From Setaria digitata (Eukaryota; Nematoda; Chromadorea; Rhabditida; Setariidae), in assembly GCA_003640385.1 (NCBI GenBank), contig RCAB01000357.1:1-64000 (forward strand): 64,000 nt of DNA, given 5' to 3'. The notes below the pieces were generated by a model. It was not told where the DNA came from and did not search any database. It worked only from the letters and a program-made list of their open reading frames with translations. Shown here piece by piece: positions 53,901 through 63,917 of this stretch. Numbering within the stretch: position 1 is the first letter of the stretch; every line of letters starts with the position of its first letter. A program made the translations under genes and the position numbers.

Positions 53901-56900
53901 ATTTTACTTTGGAAATATCTCAAAAATGTTCCAGAAAGATGAAAAATAAAACAAATTCTTTAGCAATTCTAATCATCATACGCTAATTTTCAACCAGTAC
54001 TTAATTAGCATTTAAAGGCAGCTATTATTATCACAATTTAAGGCTTCTCACAGTTATCACTAAAATTTTCCTCTTCTTTTTTTTCTTCCACTCGTCAAAT
54101 TTTCATTCATACTAATTTTCCTCAATGTCTTCGTTCTTTTCTTCTTCCCTTTTGTTTGTTTTTTCGCCCTTTTTCTAATTTCAGCATTCCAGTCTAATTA
54201 ATTCTAATAATTCTGAAATTCTGATGTTCTTCAAATCACGCATGCGCAAATCGAAATCTTGGTCTGCTCCCGCAAGTATCATCCGTCAAACGGTACGAAA
54301 TTTTCACTTTCTAATCTTTCTGCCTTCCCCAATTATTTCCATCAGTTATTCTTTTGGTTTCTGATAGCAACTATTCGGTTGCTGATAACTGATAATTCTT
54401 GTGCAAATTTATGAAATGATTTCATTAATTAATTCTAATTTATAGAAAATTTCAATTCTTTCTATTTCGAATTAATTAGAGTGTTCTGAATGCTAAGAAA
54501 TCTGATAATGTTAATATTTTTATGAAATTTTATCACTGTAAAAATAAAAATAAGAAAAAAGAAAAGAAATGGAAGGGAAAAATGGAATACGCCTATTTAA
54601 AAGGTCTGAAACTGTTACATTTCATTCAAATTTTCATTACTTAATTATGTTATCAGAAGAGCTATGTGTAATTAGCACTAAATTACAGAAAGGAATATAT
54701 ATTTAATTAGCATTAAACTCAGATTATTTATAGCGTCAAATTGAAGTTCTTCACGATGGTCGTGATAATGCTTTTACATATGGTAAAGGTGTGGAAAATA
54801 TTAATAGCGATAGTAATCCGTCGATCGGTTCCGATCGGCCCACTTCGATCCTTAATTTTGCTATTTCTGAATTGGTAAGCTTTAGCATTTTCCAATTTCC
54901 ACATCACATCATTAACAGACACCGGAAGTGCATGCAAAATTATTATGCTCCGGAAGTCATTAGGAATTATTGTATTCCGGAAGCTTTTTGAACCAGTCAT
55001 TCATTGTTTTATTTGAATGGATTATTAATTTCCATTCCTGTGATTGATTTAAATTAACTTTTTTTTTCGCTCATTAATTTCTATAAATTGATGTTTTTAG
55101 ATAAACACGGAGCAAAGTTATGTCCGAGAATTGCAATCTGTTGTTGATTTTTATATTAGGCCATTTGAAGCACCTGAAAATGAGCATTTAATAGCGGCAC
55201 ATTTAAAAGATCGTACTGATATTTTGTTTGGCAATGTTCCTGATCTGGTTAGTTCTTATTATTTTTTTGCTTTTAATTTAAAAAAAGAAAAAAAAAAAGA
55301 ATTAACGATCTAAAATTTAAGGAATTTAAAAAAAAGAAAGAAATTAAAATGATTTTTGCCGTATTTTTGTATTGCTATTTCTAATTATCATAATTGTAAT
55401 GCTAATATTTCCTTTATGCATTTACCGAAATTATTCAATAAAAGGAAAATGTTCTTTATTTTATCAATAATATTTTTGCACATGTCCGAAATTACTAATT
55501 TCTTTCATCTTTTTTTCGCACCTCTTCGGAGTCATTTGAAATTAAATTTCGTAATGTTTTATTATAGTTGAACTTTCACAACAATTATCTCTTGGCCGAC
55601 TTTTTGGCTGCTGGAAATTCAGTCACTGAAATATGTCGGTGCTTTCTCAGTCATCGAAATAAATTCCTTCAACTTTATCATCGTTATTGCCAAAATAAGC
55701 CATTAGGTGAAACTTTACGACGAGAACAGCCAGATGGAGCAATTGCTAAATTTTTCACGGTTCAATTTTTCCATTTAATTTTTTATTACTGATTAAAAAT
55801 ATTGTAATTGGGATGATTGGATAAAAGTTTTATAAATAATCAAACCGGTTCCGAGTTTGTAAAATAATTAATTAACCAGTTAAATTTTATAATTAGGCTC
55901 AATTTCAGGAGTGTCAAAAACGTGCCGGACATCCATTACCATTGAGTGCTTATTTATTGAAGCCTGTACAAAGGATTACTAAATATCAACTTTTATTAAA
56001 AGTAAATAAGCTTTTTGTAAAATTTACATCCGTGTGATTTTGCCAATTCATTTTGGTTAGGAATTATTCCGGAATTCGAGTTGTGATAATTCTTGAATTA
56101 GAACTATTGTTATCATAATAATTATTGAGTCCGAATTATAATCGTGAAGATTAATTTTTGATCACGGAAAAGTTTTGACAAATCATACATTCCCTTTTTT
56201 TTTTTTGATTTGAATTGTTATTGATTTCTCTCCTCATTATCTAGGTCATAATTAACATTAATTATGTGTCCATTTAATTTTTTTTCTTTTTTTTTTTTTC
56301 AGGAAATACATCGTCACTGTGGTGAACAACTTAGGCCGCATGTAGATGAAGCCTTATCTTCAATGCTAGACCTATTGGCTCAACTTAATACGGCCATGCA
56401 TCAGCTGCATATTGCTGGATTTGTGGTAATTTTTTTTTAATCGCAATCAAATAATTAGACATTGATAAATGCAGTGAAATATAAAATTATCGATTTTGTG
56501 TTTTAAATTTAATTAATGATGAACTGGAAATTATAGATCGGATCAATTATAGGGTGATCTGACACAAATGGGCCCATTGAGACTTCAGAATGAATGTGAC
56601 ATTTATGCATTCAAAAAGAGGACTCGTCGTCTTAACAAGGCTCAACGTCGACATCTCTTCCTATTTGATGGTGGCCTATTATTTTGTAAAAAACGATCCC
56701 AATCATTGCCATATGCCTCTGAATACTATGAACACAAGCTATCGATACCAGTAAGTAATTAAGTAATTGCTTAACTTTCCTCCAATGCGTGAAAATTCTT
56801 GCTATTCATACATCTTTCATTCTAGACGTGTAGTCTTGGCTTCTCAGAAACGTCAAAAACGTCATCAGCACGTTTTGAAGTATGGGATGAGACCAAAAAT

Positions 56901-58225
56901 GAAGCATATGTTGTACAGACAATTGATGAATCTGCTCGAATAAAATGGATACAACGACTTTATAGGTATCATTGGATGTATTCTTTCTGATTAAATTTCA
57001 ATTATGAAGCATTTTTTAAACAGTAAATTATTATATCCGAATGTAACACGAAAAAATTCCATCGTCAGTACCTTATTGTTTTTACGAGAATTAACAAAAA
57101 AACGAAAGCAGAATTGGTCTTTTATAATTTAAAGAAAAAAAAAAGACTGCCAATTCATTATTTTAGGATAGTTGGTGAACGTGTAACGCATCGAGACCGA
57201 TTAGGCCAACAACATCGGCCAGCACGTCCACAATCCTGGGCTTCAACCATTTCCACTGATAGCATTCGATCTACTGATACAGCGACTGATAGGTTTGATT
57301 GATTTATTTCCAAATTAAAAGTTGAGATATTTCTAGACATATTTTAATCAAAAGGACTGATGAATTAGATATTATCCATCTATCAACATAAAAGCACTTC
57401 TCTTTCTGATGCTCTCATCATTGCACCGCCGTTATTTAGAGTTGTTTGAGATGTTCAATTCCTCCCTGAATAATTGAATTTCGAAATACAACTAACAAAG
57501 TGAATTGTTGAATGAACAAAATTGCGCTCATTAGCTCAGAAGTTTCTTTTTTGATGATTAGCTTAGCCATCAGAATTCGTCCGAATTTTTCACATTTTTA
57601 AGCGTATTAATTGCAGTAGTGCTGTGGATGGGAATGGAAACAATCATGGTGGCACATGTTGTTCGTCACCTTCTTCCGGTTCACCAACATTTGTACCTGT
57701 CACATCGGATGAAGATCCCGACAATAATGTCGACACCACCGATCAGCTGCAAACGCGATCCTACAGTTGTCCAGAGGTTAAAAGAAGAGAAAAAGACGAT
57801 TCTTATTGTCTTTCCAATTATTTGCTTTCTCATTTAGACGACTTTTCCTTAATTGTTTACTTTGTCCCACACTAAAGAAATAACATGACACAATTTCCAT
57901 CACTGATTAAGTCATTATATATTATTTGAAATTAAAGTGCTTACTGATAGAATTTGCAAATTTTCTATTTTTATAGCTAATTGCTATTGTTTCGATCACT
58001 TTCCAGAATTCTCTCGAAGCATTATCAGCGTTAACATCAGCAACAGTGCCATCTTTGATAACATCATCACCAGTATCGACGAAAATAGCAACAACACTGC
58101 CACCATTATCAGTATCATCGTCATCACCATTATCAACAACAACAACAACAACAGCAGTAGCAACAGCATCACTAAATACAATTGTAGAAAGTTCCTCCTC
58201 TACTGAGCTCTTTGCAAGCATCTAA
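19385..58225 (+). CDS. MCF2L: DBS/MCF2L-type Rho guanine-nucleotide exchange factor
   Basis: Rho-family GEF predicted to load GTP on Cdc42/Rho at membranes. Exons: 19385-19553, 20876-21102, 23593-24080, 24450-24533, 28881-28989, 29198-29288, 33380-33490, 36849-36965, 37742-37891, 37971-38068, 38753-38894, 40952-41071, 41826-42020, 43341-43466, 44048-44128, 45604-45795, 54185-54292, 54734-54874, 55101-55247, 55568-55759, 55909-56001, 56303-56425, 56553-56750, 56826-56965, 57167-57292, 57617-57776, 58007-58225 (TAA). Every junction is in phase except inside exon 3, which needs one extra base. The visible protein is about 1,381 residues: a novel N-terminal part (1-294), SEC14 (about 305-465), spectrin-like helices (to about 769), DH (about 880-1101), PH (about 1105-1240) and an S/T-rich tail. 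Vertebrate relatives can end in an SH3 domain; none is seen here. The first exon opens with two bases of a split codon, so the start codon lies upstream. PLEKHG4 is the main alternative family, but SEC14 and DH details fit MCF2L better. Confidence 0.92.
20242..20264 (+). other. Candidate 23-base micro-exon of the RhoGEF
   Basis: TTTTTCATTTAG precedes 23 GC-richer bases (reading QRSVVIK) followed by the donor GTAAAA. From the phase of exon 1 it would leave a phase that fits exon 23593-24080 or 24450-24533, but not 20876-21102. It is therefore compatible with use in place of exon 20876-21102. No transcript evidence. Confidence 0.3.
21825..22017 (+). other. Candidate optional His-rich exon of the RhoGEF
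   Basis: CCATTCATTCAG opens a frame reading [18 protein letters not shown] and then a less repetitive stretch with [20 protein letters not shown], ending at the donor AGTAATATG. It enters in phase 0 and leaves in phase 1. An in-frame alternative donor in the preceding exon (GAT/GTAAGC, after 21074) gives phase 0, and both later exons accept phase 1. The same frame continues upstream as a coding-like run broken by two TAA codons, so it may instead be a decayed exon or a (CAT)n repeat. Confidence 0.4.
23363..23520. repeat. Single-N join between two copies of about 80 bp
   Basis: CCAGCGACATAATAAACAG begins copies at 23363 and 23444, separated by N at 23443. They differ by a 5-base deletion and the length of a (TA)n tail. 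Confidence 0.85.
23593..24080 (+). pseudogene. Low-complexity RhoGEF exon apparently broken by a one-base deletion
   Basis: Acceptor CCATATCAG, then a frame reading [18 protein letters not shown] and onward through S/N/D-rich sequence to about 23805. After that the coding-like frame shifts by one to an N/S-rich run ([20 protein letters not shown]) that reaches MTF and the donor GTGAGT. Entry and exit phases both match the neighbouring exons (1 and 1) only if one base is missing. The A5 run at 23805-23809 is the natural place. It is more likely an assembly error than a true break, because both sides keep phase with the gene. Skipping this exon also keeps the frame. Confidence 0.6.
24450..36965 (+). 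other. SEC14/CRAL-TRIO-like domain of the RhoGEF (five exons and introns)
   Basis: Encoded by 24450-24533, 28881-28989, 29198-29288, 33380-33490 and 36849-36965. Landmarks are [23 protein letters not shown], the [14 protein letters not shown] strand-helix seen in MCF2L and TRIO-type SEC14 modules, [16 protein letters not shown], and [17 protein letters not shown]. In DBS this module binds lipid and has been linked to autoinhibition and membrane targeting. The 4.3, 4.1 and 3.4 kb introns inside it hold only AT-rich sequence plus a 45-bp repeat at 26403-26500. Confidence 0.85.
26403..26500. repeat. 45-bp degenerate tandem repeat in a RhoGEF intron
   Basis: CGGTC-led units start at 26403 and 26448, and a third begins at 26493 before being cut by a T-run. 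On the minus strand the two units read as related 15-residue peptides sharing LCR, EN and DR positions. The surroundings are AT-rich. Confidence 0.65.
41083..41267. repeat. 93-bp tandem duplication in a RhoGEF intron
   Basis: Two diverged copies, each with TGATAATGC or TAATAATGCTTTATTATCAT and ending in AGTTTATAG, sit directly after the donor of exon 40952-41071. Spacing measured between matching TGA triplets is 93 bases. Confidence 0.7.
43625..43985. repeat. Degenerate minisatellite in a RhoGEF intron
   Basis: Many imperfect copies of a unit like AAACTACCTACTGTGCTATT with ATAATGAAACT, irregularly spaced by about 30-60 bases, fill most of the intron 43467-44047. Confidence 0.6.
44160..45240. 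repeat. Cluster of long A-runs on the + strand
   Basis: Runs of A up to about 27 bases occur at 44731-44757, 44860-44884 and 45024-45036, plus shorter ones. Elsewhere in the window long runs on this strand are mostly T. Lies in the intron 44129-45603. Confidence 0.7.
49704..49758. repeat. Inverted repeat around an N-gap
   Basis: AAAAGCACAAATA followed by (TA)n, then NNNN, then (TA)n and TATTTGTGCTTTT. The two arms are exact reverse complements, so the gap sits at the centre of a palindrome. Confidence 0.85.
52310..52470. repeat. GAATG/GAAGGAATGA-rich degenerate microsatellite
   Basis: Dense imperfect repeats of GAATGAAT and GAAGGAAT in the large RhoGEF intron, followed by (TTAA)n at 52460-52474. 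Confidence 0.8.
54734..56425 (+). other. DH (RhoGEF catalytic) domain
   Basis: Exons 54734-54874 to 56303-56425. CR1 is around [15 protein letters not shown], the middle conserved block around [14 protein letters not shown] and [12 protein letters not shown], and CR3 is [17 protein letters not shown], the near-invariant helix that contacts the GTPase switch regions. No break or missing conserved residue was seen, so the domain should be active. A basic, serine-rich linker (54185-54292) precedes it. Confidence 0.93.
56553..57292 (+). other. PH domain of the RhoGEF
   Basis: Exons 56553-56750, 56826-56965 and the start of 57167-57292. Landmarks are [18 protein letters not shown], then [16 protein letters not shown] and the closing tryptophan helix [11 protein letters not shown]. 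It follows the DH domain immediately, as in all Dbl-family GEFs, where it helps orient the GTPase and binds phosphoinositides. The tail after it (57617-58225) is S/T-rich with an ACA-coded T-run and no SH3 motif. Confidence 0.9.
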
Positions 58226-58529
58226 GTGATCTATTCTATCAGTTTTTCTCTCCTTTTCTTTCTTTTAAATGTTGTTGACTAGCCTTTTTACAAGATCTTC
58301 TCTTCTTATTATAGTTTAATGTAATAGCTATTTATTGAGTGAATAAGCAGAAGAGAAGGAGAAAGAGAGAAAGAGGCGGATGGAATGGAAAAAGAAATAT
58401 TACAAAGGGAGAGAGAGGAACTGTTCAGTGAAACATTTCTTATTAGCATGAGAAAGCAAATGATAACACGATTATATGTGAAGTATTGAATAACAATCAT
58501 TTAAAGTACTAGCAACAGGTCACAAGATC

Positions 58530-58583
58530 AATAAAGGTGGTTTCAATTTTTATTGTATAAGCATTGCTTGCTCATACAATAAA
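58530..58583 (+). terminator. Two AATAAA polyadenylation signals of the RhoGEF gene
   Basis: AATAAA at 58530-58535 and 58578-58583, about 300-350 bases after the TAA at 58223-58225. The 3' UTR between carries a purine-rich stretch at 58348-58420. Confidence 0.6.
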
Positions 58584-59130
58584 GGTTACTGTGCTCATTT
58601 GTCTAGGTGTATTATAATAAAAGTCTTGCTATATCAGCTCCATTGTTTACTTTTTGTTGTTATCAATCCATCACTTTTTCCGATCAAATTACAATTGTCG
58701 CATTCCTTACAATCCCTTATTTCTGTATATTTCACTTTTACATCCACGTATATATATGTATGTATTTCGGACTATTTTTGTGCTATAAAGTGTAAATGAA
58801 ATGATTCATTAATACATCTCTTTATTACTACAATGTATGATTTATATAACATTTCCTCACACAATAAGGGCTAATTTTACTTTCTAATTGCTGATTTATA
58901 TGTCAAAGTATGGCAGAAATGTTGTCTTGTCCACACAATAAGAATTCGATATCACACTTGGAATTATTTGCAGAGAGCATTTTCTTACACAGCAAAAATC
59001 GAACATTAATTCACTGATTCATTTGTCTTTGTTAAAAATAATTTCAGGGTCTCAAGACCATTGCTTCTGCGCTTCTCAAATGGTAGTTTGTTATTTGTGC
59101 AGCATTTCCTCATACAGTAAGAATTGATAT
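58563..59130. repeat. Dispersed degenerate repeat downstream of the RhoGEF
   Basis: Five related copies of a roughly 30-base motif like TTCCTCACACAATAAGAATT occur near 58563, 58852, 58925, 58978 and 59102. Spacing is irregular. The first copy contains the second polyadenylation signal. Confidence 0.55.
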
Positions 59131-59534
59131 GAAAGACTGCAAAGCATTCACAATTATTGGCGATGCAATTTTGCATGAGATTTTCAAGTGATAGCTAAAC
59201 TTATCAATTTTATGCAAAAGATAAAAGCCTAAAACTATCCAGTCTTTTTCCTAAAGGACATTTCAACCAGACATCATCAGTTGTCTCATTAAAAGTTAAT
59301 GCCAATCATTTGCGTGAGAAATTTACATCACGTTCCAAAACGTCTTTTTTTTTTTTTTTAAATGGGTTATGTTATTTGGGAAATTTTTCAAAATTACCAG
59401 TATACACTTACGAAATAGCATGTAATACACGTACGAATCCTGACAAATACACGTACTAACTAAATGTATAGAACAAAACACGTACAGTGAGTAGTTTGAT
59501 TACAATTAAGGGCTTCTACAGCTTCACAGCAATA

Positions 59535-59765
59535 CATGTTTATACATCTCTGTTTATGCGTAACTTTAGTTTATACGTCTTTGTCTATACGTCTCTTCAC
59601 TTTATACGTATCTTCATTTCACTCTGTATATTCTTATTTGCACGTCTATACACGTCTCTTCAAAAAAAGTATCGAACACGTGAATGTTCAGTTTATACAT
59701 CTCTGTCTATACGTCTCTTCGATTTCCCTATTTATACGTCCTTATATACGCCCCTTTAGAAAAAG
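59535..59765. repeat. Degenerate TATACGTCTCTTC repeat array
   Basis: TATACGTCT, TATACATCT and CACGTCTCTTC variants recur about every 12-35 bases. Two larger units each continue into an A-run plus GTATCGAACACGTGAA or GCATTAGACACATGAA, suggesting a higher-order unit of about 115 bases. Open frames across it are artefacts. Confidence 0.65.
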
Positions 59766-59980
59766 CATTAGACACATGAACGACTCATCTGCACGTACGT
59801 ACGTAAACATCGAAAAAAACGTCTACCTGCCTCAAGTAAATAACTTTGTGGGCGCTTAAGTAACACCGTTGGGCCGTTAGATTTGCACAAGTTTCACAGT
59901 GGACTGCGCTTTAATTAATGAATAATATTGGTTCAGGTGCACGTGCATACTCCACGTAAGACTTTTAAGTTGTGGGTATA

Positions 59981-59990
59981 TCGGTTTTAG
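59981..59990 (+). promoter_or_regulatory. Possible trans-splice or 5' UTR acceptor of the UTX gene
   Basis: TCGGTTTTAG lies 18 bases before the ATG at 60009. Nematode spliced-leader acceptors typically sit this close to the start, but a 5' UTR intron acceptor would look the same. Confidence 0.4.
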
Positions 59991-60008
59991 GATATTAACG
60001 TACTGAGA

Positions 60009-63000
60009 ATGAATATCACGTATGAGCCACAGTTTACTTGCGAGGAGGAAATTCGGTTTGTCAAGTTGAACAGGTGATTGAATATTTGTATCGTTCAACG
60101 TTCACGTGTTATTTTGTTAATTTTGAAATTTTCTACCATATTATTTTTGCCTTTTTTTTTTCACTGGATTTTAATGAAAATTACTGTCAAATTGTTTGCT
60201 ATCATTTGCTAATATGAAATGAAATACTTTTTTTTCAGCTTTGATTTCGTTCAATTTTGGAATAAAAAAGGCGAGTTGTCGGATTCCGATAAAATAATTC
60301 TTCACAAAGTTCGTTAAATTTTTGATTATAGTAGCAAATTTAAGAAAGTTTGCTTAGGTGATCGTTTGGCAGATACAGGGGTTAAGCTTTTCGTATTACT
60401 ACTATATGTATGTAATTAATAGTAGTTTGTGGACTGAATAATTTTGAGCCATGATGATATTCAATGTTAGGTTCACTTCAAGTACTGGATAATTATCATG
60501 GGTAAAATTATGGAAGATATGATCACTATCCTCATTAATGACGATGGTATTAAAAGTTTTTAGAGATGTTAATACTTTTTATTTGTGTTTTTTCATTGTT
60601 GTTTCGTAAAAACATGTTGGAGAAAGAAGCTATGTTTTCAGTGGTTTTGAATTAGATTTTAGTGGAATGTAATATCAATCAGTTGATTTTGTTTCGCTAG
60701 CATTGCTTTTTTTTCAGGGCATACGAAACTTAGATAATGAATTAATCAAGCTTATTGAAACAAAAGAGGAGGATGAGATGAAAGTTTATAGAGTTTATTT
60801 AAAGATTGGGCATATCAGTTTATTATCAAAGGATTTTCCGAGAGGTAATTAATTACGTATATTGTTTTAATCATCAAGGAATAAAGTAGGGAAGAATAAA
60901 AGAAATTAGGAAGAACTGAAAGAAAGATTATATACGTTACAAAAATTTTACTGAAAAATGATATCTTTTGAAGTGTCATTCGGATTTTGTTGCTGTTTAG
61001 TACTGAATAATAACTAAAATAATGCATGCATGGAGATGAAATTCTGTTGGAGAAATTTGGTAAATTTTTTCTAACAAGTTTCTTTTCAGCTTTATCAGCG
61101 TATCAGAAAGCATATAAGCTGAATAGAGATGGATTTTGGAGGGATCCAGCTTCATATTTTGGTCTCGGGATGGTTTATTTCCATTTTAAAGCTTTCGAAA
61201 TGTGAGTATTTCATCAGTGTTTTGTTATAGTTGCCAAAAAGTTTTAGAATCAAAATATAGGCCTTAATAACATTATTAAATCAATATTTATATGATCCGA
61301 TTTGAAATTACATTCTTACTACCTTGATAATAAACATTCAGTACTGAACTTCACGTCTAACATTATTTGCTTGCACTGTTTTTATCCAGTTTTTGTTTCT
61401 GCAGTAAATAATTGTACTAAATATGAGAATAGGAGGGTGGTTCAAGGCAGCGATTGGAAAATATTATCAAGAAATAAAGAATATTCCATTTGGCTTTAAA
61501 GATTTTTTTTCTAAGGTTAATTGAAAAAGTAATTTAATAAAAAAAAAAAGGAATTTCTCGACTGCAATTTAATAAATAATTGTTTATGATAACACAGAGC
61601 AAATTTTCTCAAACAATTATTCATTTTATTTCTCTTCTATGTATCTTTTATCTTTTATCGAAGATGATGAGTACTCATATTTCTCTTTCCGAATTTCCTT
61701 CCTCTTTTTTGTAATTCTTTATCGTTTTCACTCAAGCCATACAGATAATGTAAATTACGAAAAATGCAGATAATAAATTGTAAATTGCAGATAATGATAA
61801 TGTAATTTACGAAAAAAATGTAAAAATATTTGCTAAACTTCCTAATAATAATTTTTGTACATATTTAAAATACCTCAAATTTCAGCACTGAAATTTTTCA
61901 GTGTTTTAAAATGATAAAGTTTGAAAATATTTCACTCCAAGTTCTTTTTGGTCTTAATTTCCGCAGAAAAAAAAAAAAAAAAAAAAAAAGAAGAAACAAA
62001 AACAAACACATGAACAATTTTTGCAGTTTCAGTTTTAAAAATTTACTATTAGACTTTTACATGGACAGAAATTTCCAACGGTACCTTTTTATTGATCTTC
62101 TCCTCCTTCCATGGTATAATGGCAGCTGTCGTTCCTATTTTCGATGTTTAAATTAATGAGATTTAAATAGTGGCTATCAGAAAATTTGCCCTCGAATTTT
62201 CCAGCAGAGCAGATGGTCATCAATAGTGGACGTTGTAATACTGCCCAGCTCTTCCCCACAAATACTTTTAATGTCTTTTACAGTCCTTAAATTATTTTTC
62301 ACACACTCATTTGCATTTTTCACTCTCTCCACTAGGTTATTTATTTTTTCTCTCCTCTGTCTTTTCCTCTGTTTTTCAGCTACACATCAGTGCAGTCAAT
62401 AATCTTCGACCGGTCATTTTGTTCCACTCTCGAGACCGAGACTTAGAGTTAACAGAAGGCTGAAAAATGAAGGATGAGGTAGAAATTTCCCTCACTCCTC
62501 CTCAGTCTCGTACTTTTTTTCTCTTCTTTGACCTCATCGATTTGCTTATTATTCTTCGCATCCCACATGTCCAGACATCATTGGCTTGTCCACCTCTCCT
62601 AATCATATATCTCTGTCTGCATGTGTTGTGACCTATTGACCGTTCTACCAAGCCATTTCCATTCACTCTTTCCTCAGAGGTCACTTTTGTGATCTTGAAC
62701 GTTATTCCGAAGTTGCAATCAGGTTACAATATAAATTTATCTATTCCTTTCAATTTATTTCCTTCCCAGTCCGTTCATTTATTCTCATTTTTTATTTAAA
62801 TGAAATTGGCAAAATTCCCATTGCCACAGTCTTCTGTCTTTGTCTTATATTTCATCTGTCTGTCTTAAGCTTACTTACTGGTCCAGTTTTTAGAAATTAA
62901 TTAAAGGATGTAATTGGGCTTTCCGGTGTTTAATGTTAAATTTTTCTTCATCTCTCTAACTCGAAAACATATTTTTTCCATATCATGATTTGTGAGAAGA

Positions 63001-63917
63001 TTAATGGGCAGTTGCACCGCTAGACTTTAATTATTTCCATTTACTTACTGCGTTATTTTCGATTGTATTATCATTTGCATCGGAAATTTTTCAAGCATGG
63101 ACTTTTATTAGGCACTAGCTGAGTGAATAAGCAAGATCGAATTCATTTTTCTCTTCTTTTTTTTTTTTTTTATTTTGCTTGAAAACAAAATTTCTAATTC
63201 TCAAATAAAAACTCTATCTGTATCAATTTATGCATTTGAGAAATACCGATTCATTAGTAATATTTTTCTTTCTTTTCCTTCCTTTCTACCTCTCTCTCTC
63301 TCTCTCTCTCTGCAGTTTACTGTGGTAAGCAGTAAAGGATGGTTTAGAAAGGAGTTTGTTAAAGTGCTCACATGGCGACCGGTTAATGTTTTCTTTTATT
63401 TAAATAAAGTAAATAGCATGAAATTACGTTAACATCAAGAGTTTTAAAAAAATGCGGAAGAAGGAAGTTGATCCCTTGAATATTTGTGAGTTTCATCTTT
63501 TGTGAGAATTTATGCGTCGTAAAGTGCTCATAAATTTAAATGCAAGTTATATTTAATTTATGACTTTTTGTAAGAATTTTCCAGACGAAACTTACGTTGA
63601 ATTCTTTCCCACCTTAATTTCGAAATACCCCCCCCCCCCCTCAATTTCAGCTCTCTACCTTGAAAGCAGTTAAGTCATTTTGGTCATTCTTAATCTATAC
63701 TTTTCAGTGATCTACTTTTAATTATTTAAATTTCGGTTTTTTTACGTTTAATTTGACGGAATTCTCAGTAAGTAAAGTTTTTCCATTTGATTTCAGTGCT
63801 GGAGAGGCATTCAATCGTGTCCTTTATTCACATCCAAATCACGATTTTACGGTTGAAATATATTCCAGGTTGGGATTCATCTGCAAGAATTTGGAATATT
63901 TCGAACTTGCAATTAAG
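60009..63917 (+). CDS. utx-1: UTX/KDM6-type H3K27 demethylase, N-terminal TPR part (3' partial)
   Basis: Exons 60009-60073, 60239-60308, 60718-60844, 61090-61201 and 63797-63917, all in phase, giving 165 codons. The last donor is GTTGCA at 63918, and the gene runs off the window. The protein opens MNITYEPQFTCEEEIRF. It then matches the first TPR motifs of UTX/KDM6A: IGHISLLSKDFPRALSAYQ, FWRDPASYFGLGMVYFHFKA, and AGEAFNRVLYSHP followed by a second helix pair. UTX removes methyl groups from H3K27 through a C-terminal JmjC domain not present here; the TPRs serve assembly into MLL-type complexes. The ATG is the first in frame after a stop/acceptor TTTTAG. The identification rests on remembered TPR sequence and would be secured by finding JmjC downstream. 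Confidence 0.88.
61202..63796 (+). other. 2.6-kb intron of the UTX gene
   Basis: Its flanking exons join in phase and align continuously with the UTX TPR, so no coding exon is missing inside. It contains a GC-richer block at about 62200-62730 with a minus-strand open frame, a CT microsatellite (63291-63312) and a C-run at 63628-63640. Confidence 0.75.
62502..62726 (-). other. Unexplained antisense open frame within the UTX intron
   Basis: About 70 codons read on the minus strand from just after an upstream stop to TGA at 62502, with no ATG near the start. The peptide (for example ERVNGNGLVERSIGH and QRYMIRRGGQANDVW) is not low complexity and ends in a K/R-rich tail. The local base composition is closer to exon than intron. 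No family was recognised. It could be a nested-gene exon, a decayed mobile element or chance. Confidence 0.25.

Larger units (their letters stand above)
45796..54184 (+). other. 8.4-kb RhoGEF intron
   Basis: Lies between GTATGC at 45796 and TTTCAG before 54185. Contents: CT microsatellites, a 4-N gap inside a palindrome (49728-49731), GAATG-rich repeats (52310-52470), long T-runs, and one 81-codon frame at 47705-47950 whose function is unknown and which contains a perfect hairpin. No other exon fits the phase-0 junction. Confidence 0.75.
59423..60105. promoter_or_regulatory. Cluster of ACGT-core sites upstream of and into the UTX gene start
   Basis: About 20 ACGT tetramers in under 700 bases, including three ACACGTAC near 59426-59482, a GCACGTACGTACGTAA run at about 59792, CACGTG E-boxes near 59677, 59940 and 60101, and many TATACGTCT copies between 59570 and 59740. 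By base composition only about two would be expected. Such cores bind bHLH and bZIP factors, but a degenerate TATACGTCTCTTC repeat explains part of the count. Confidence 0.5.

Noticed and set aside
59487..59859. Overlapping 90- and 107-codon frames upstream of UTX
   Set aside because: Products of the degenerate TATACGTCT repeat; no splice sites and the two overlapping frames are equally open.
63316..63324. Nine-base micro-exon between CTCTCTGCAG and GTAAGC in the UTX intron
   Set aside because: The flanking UTX exons already join in phase and align continuously with the TPR region without it.
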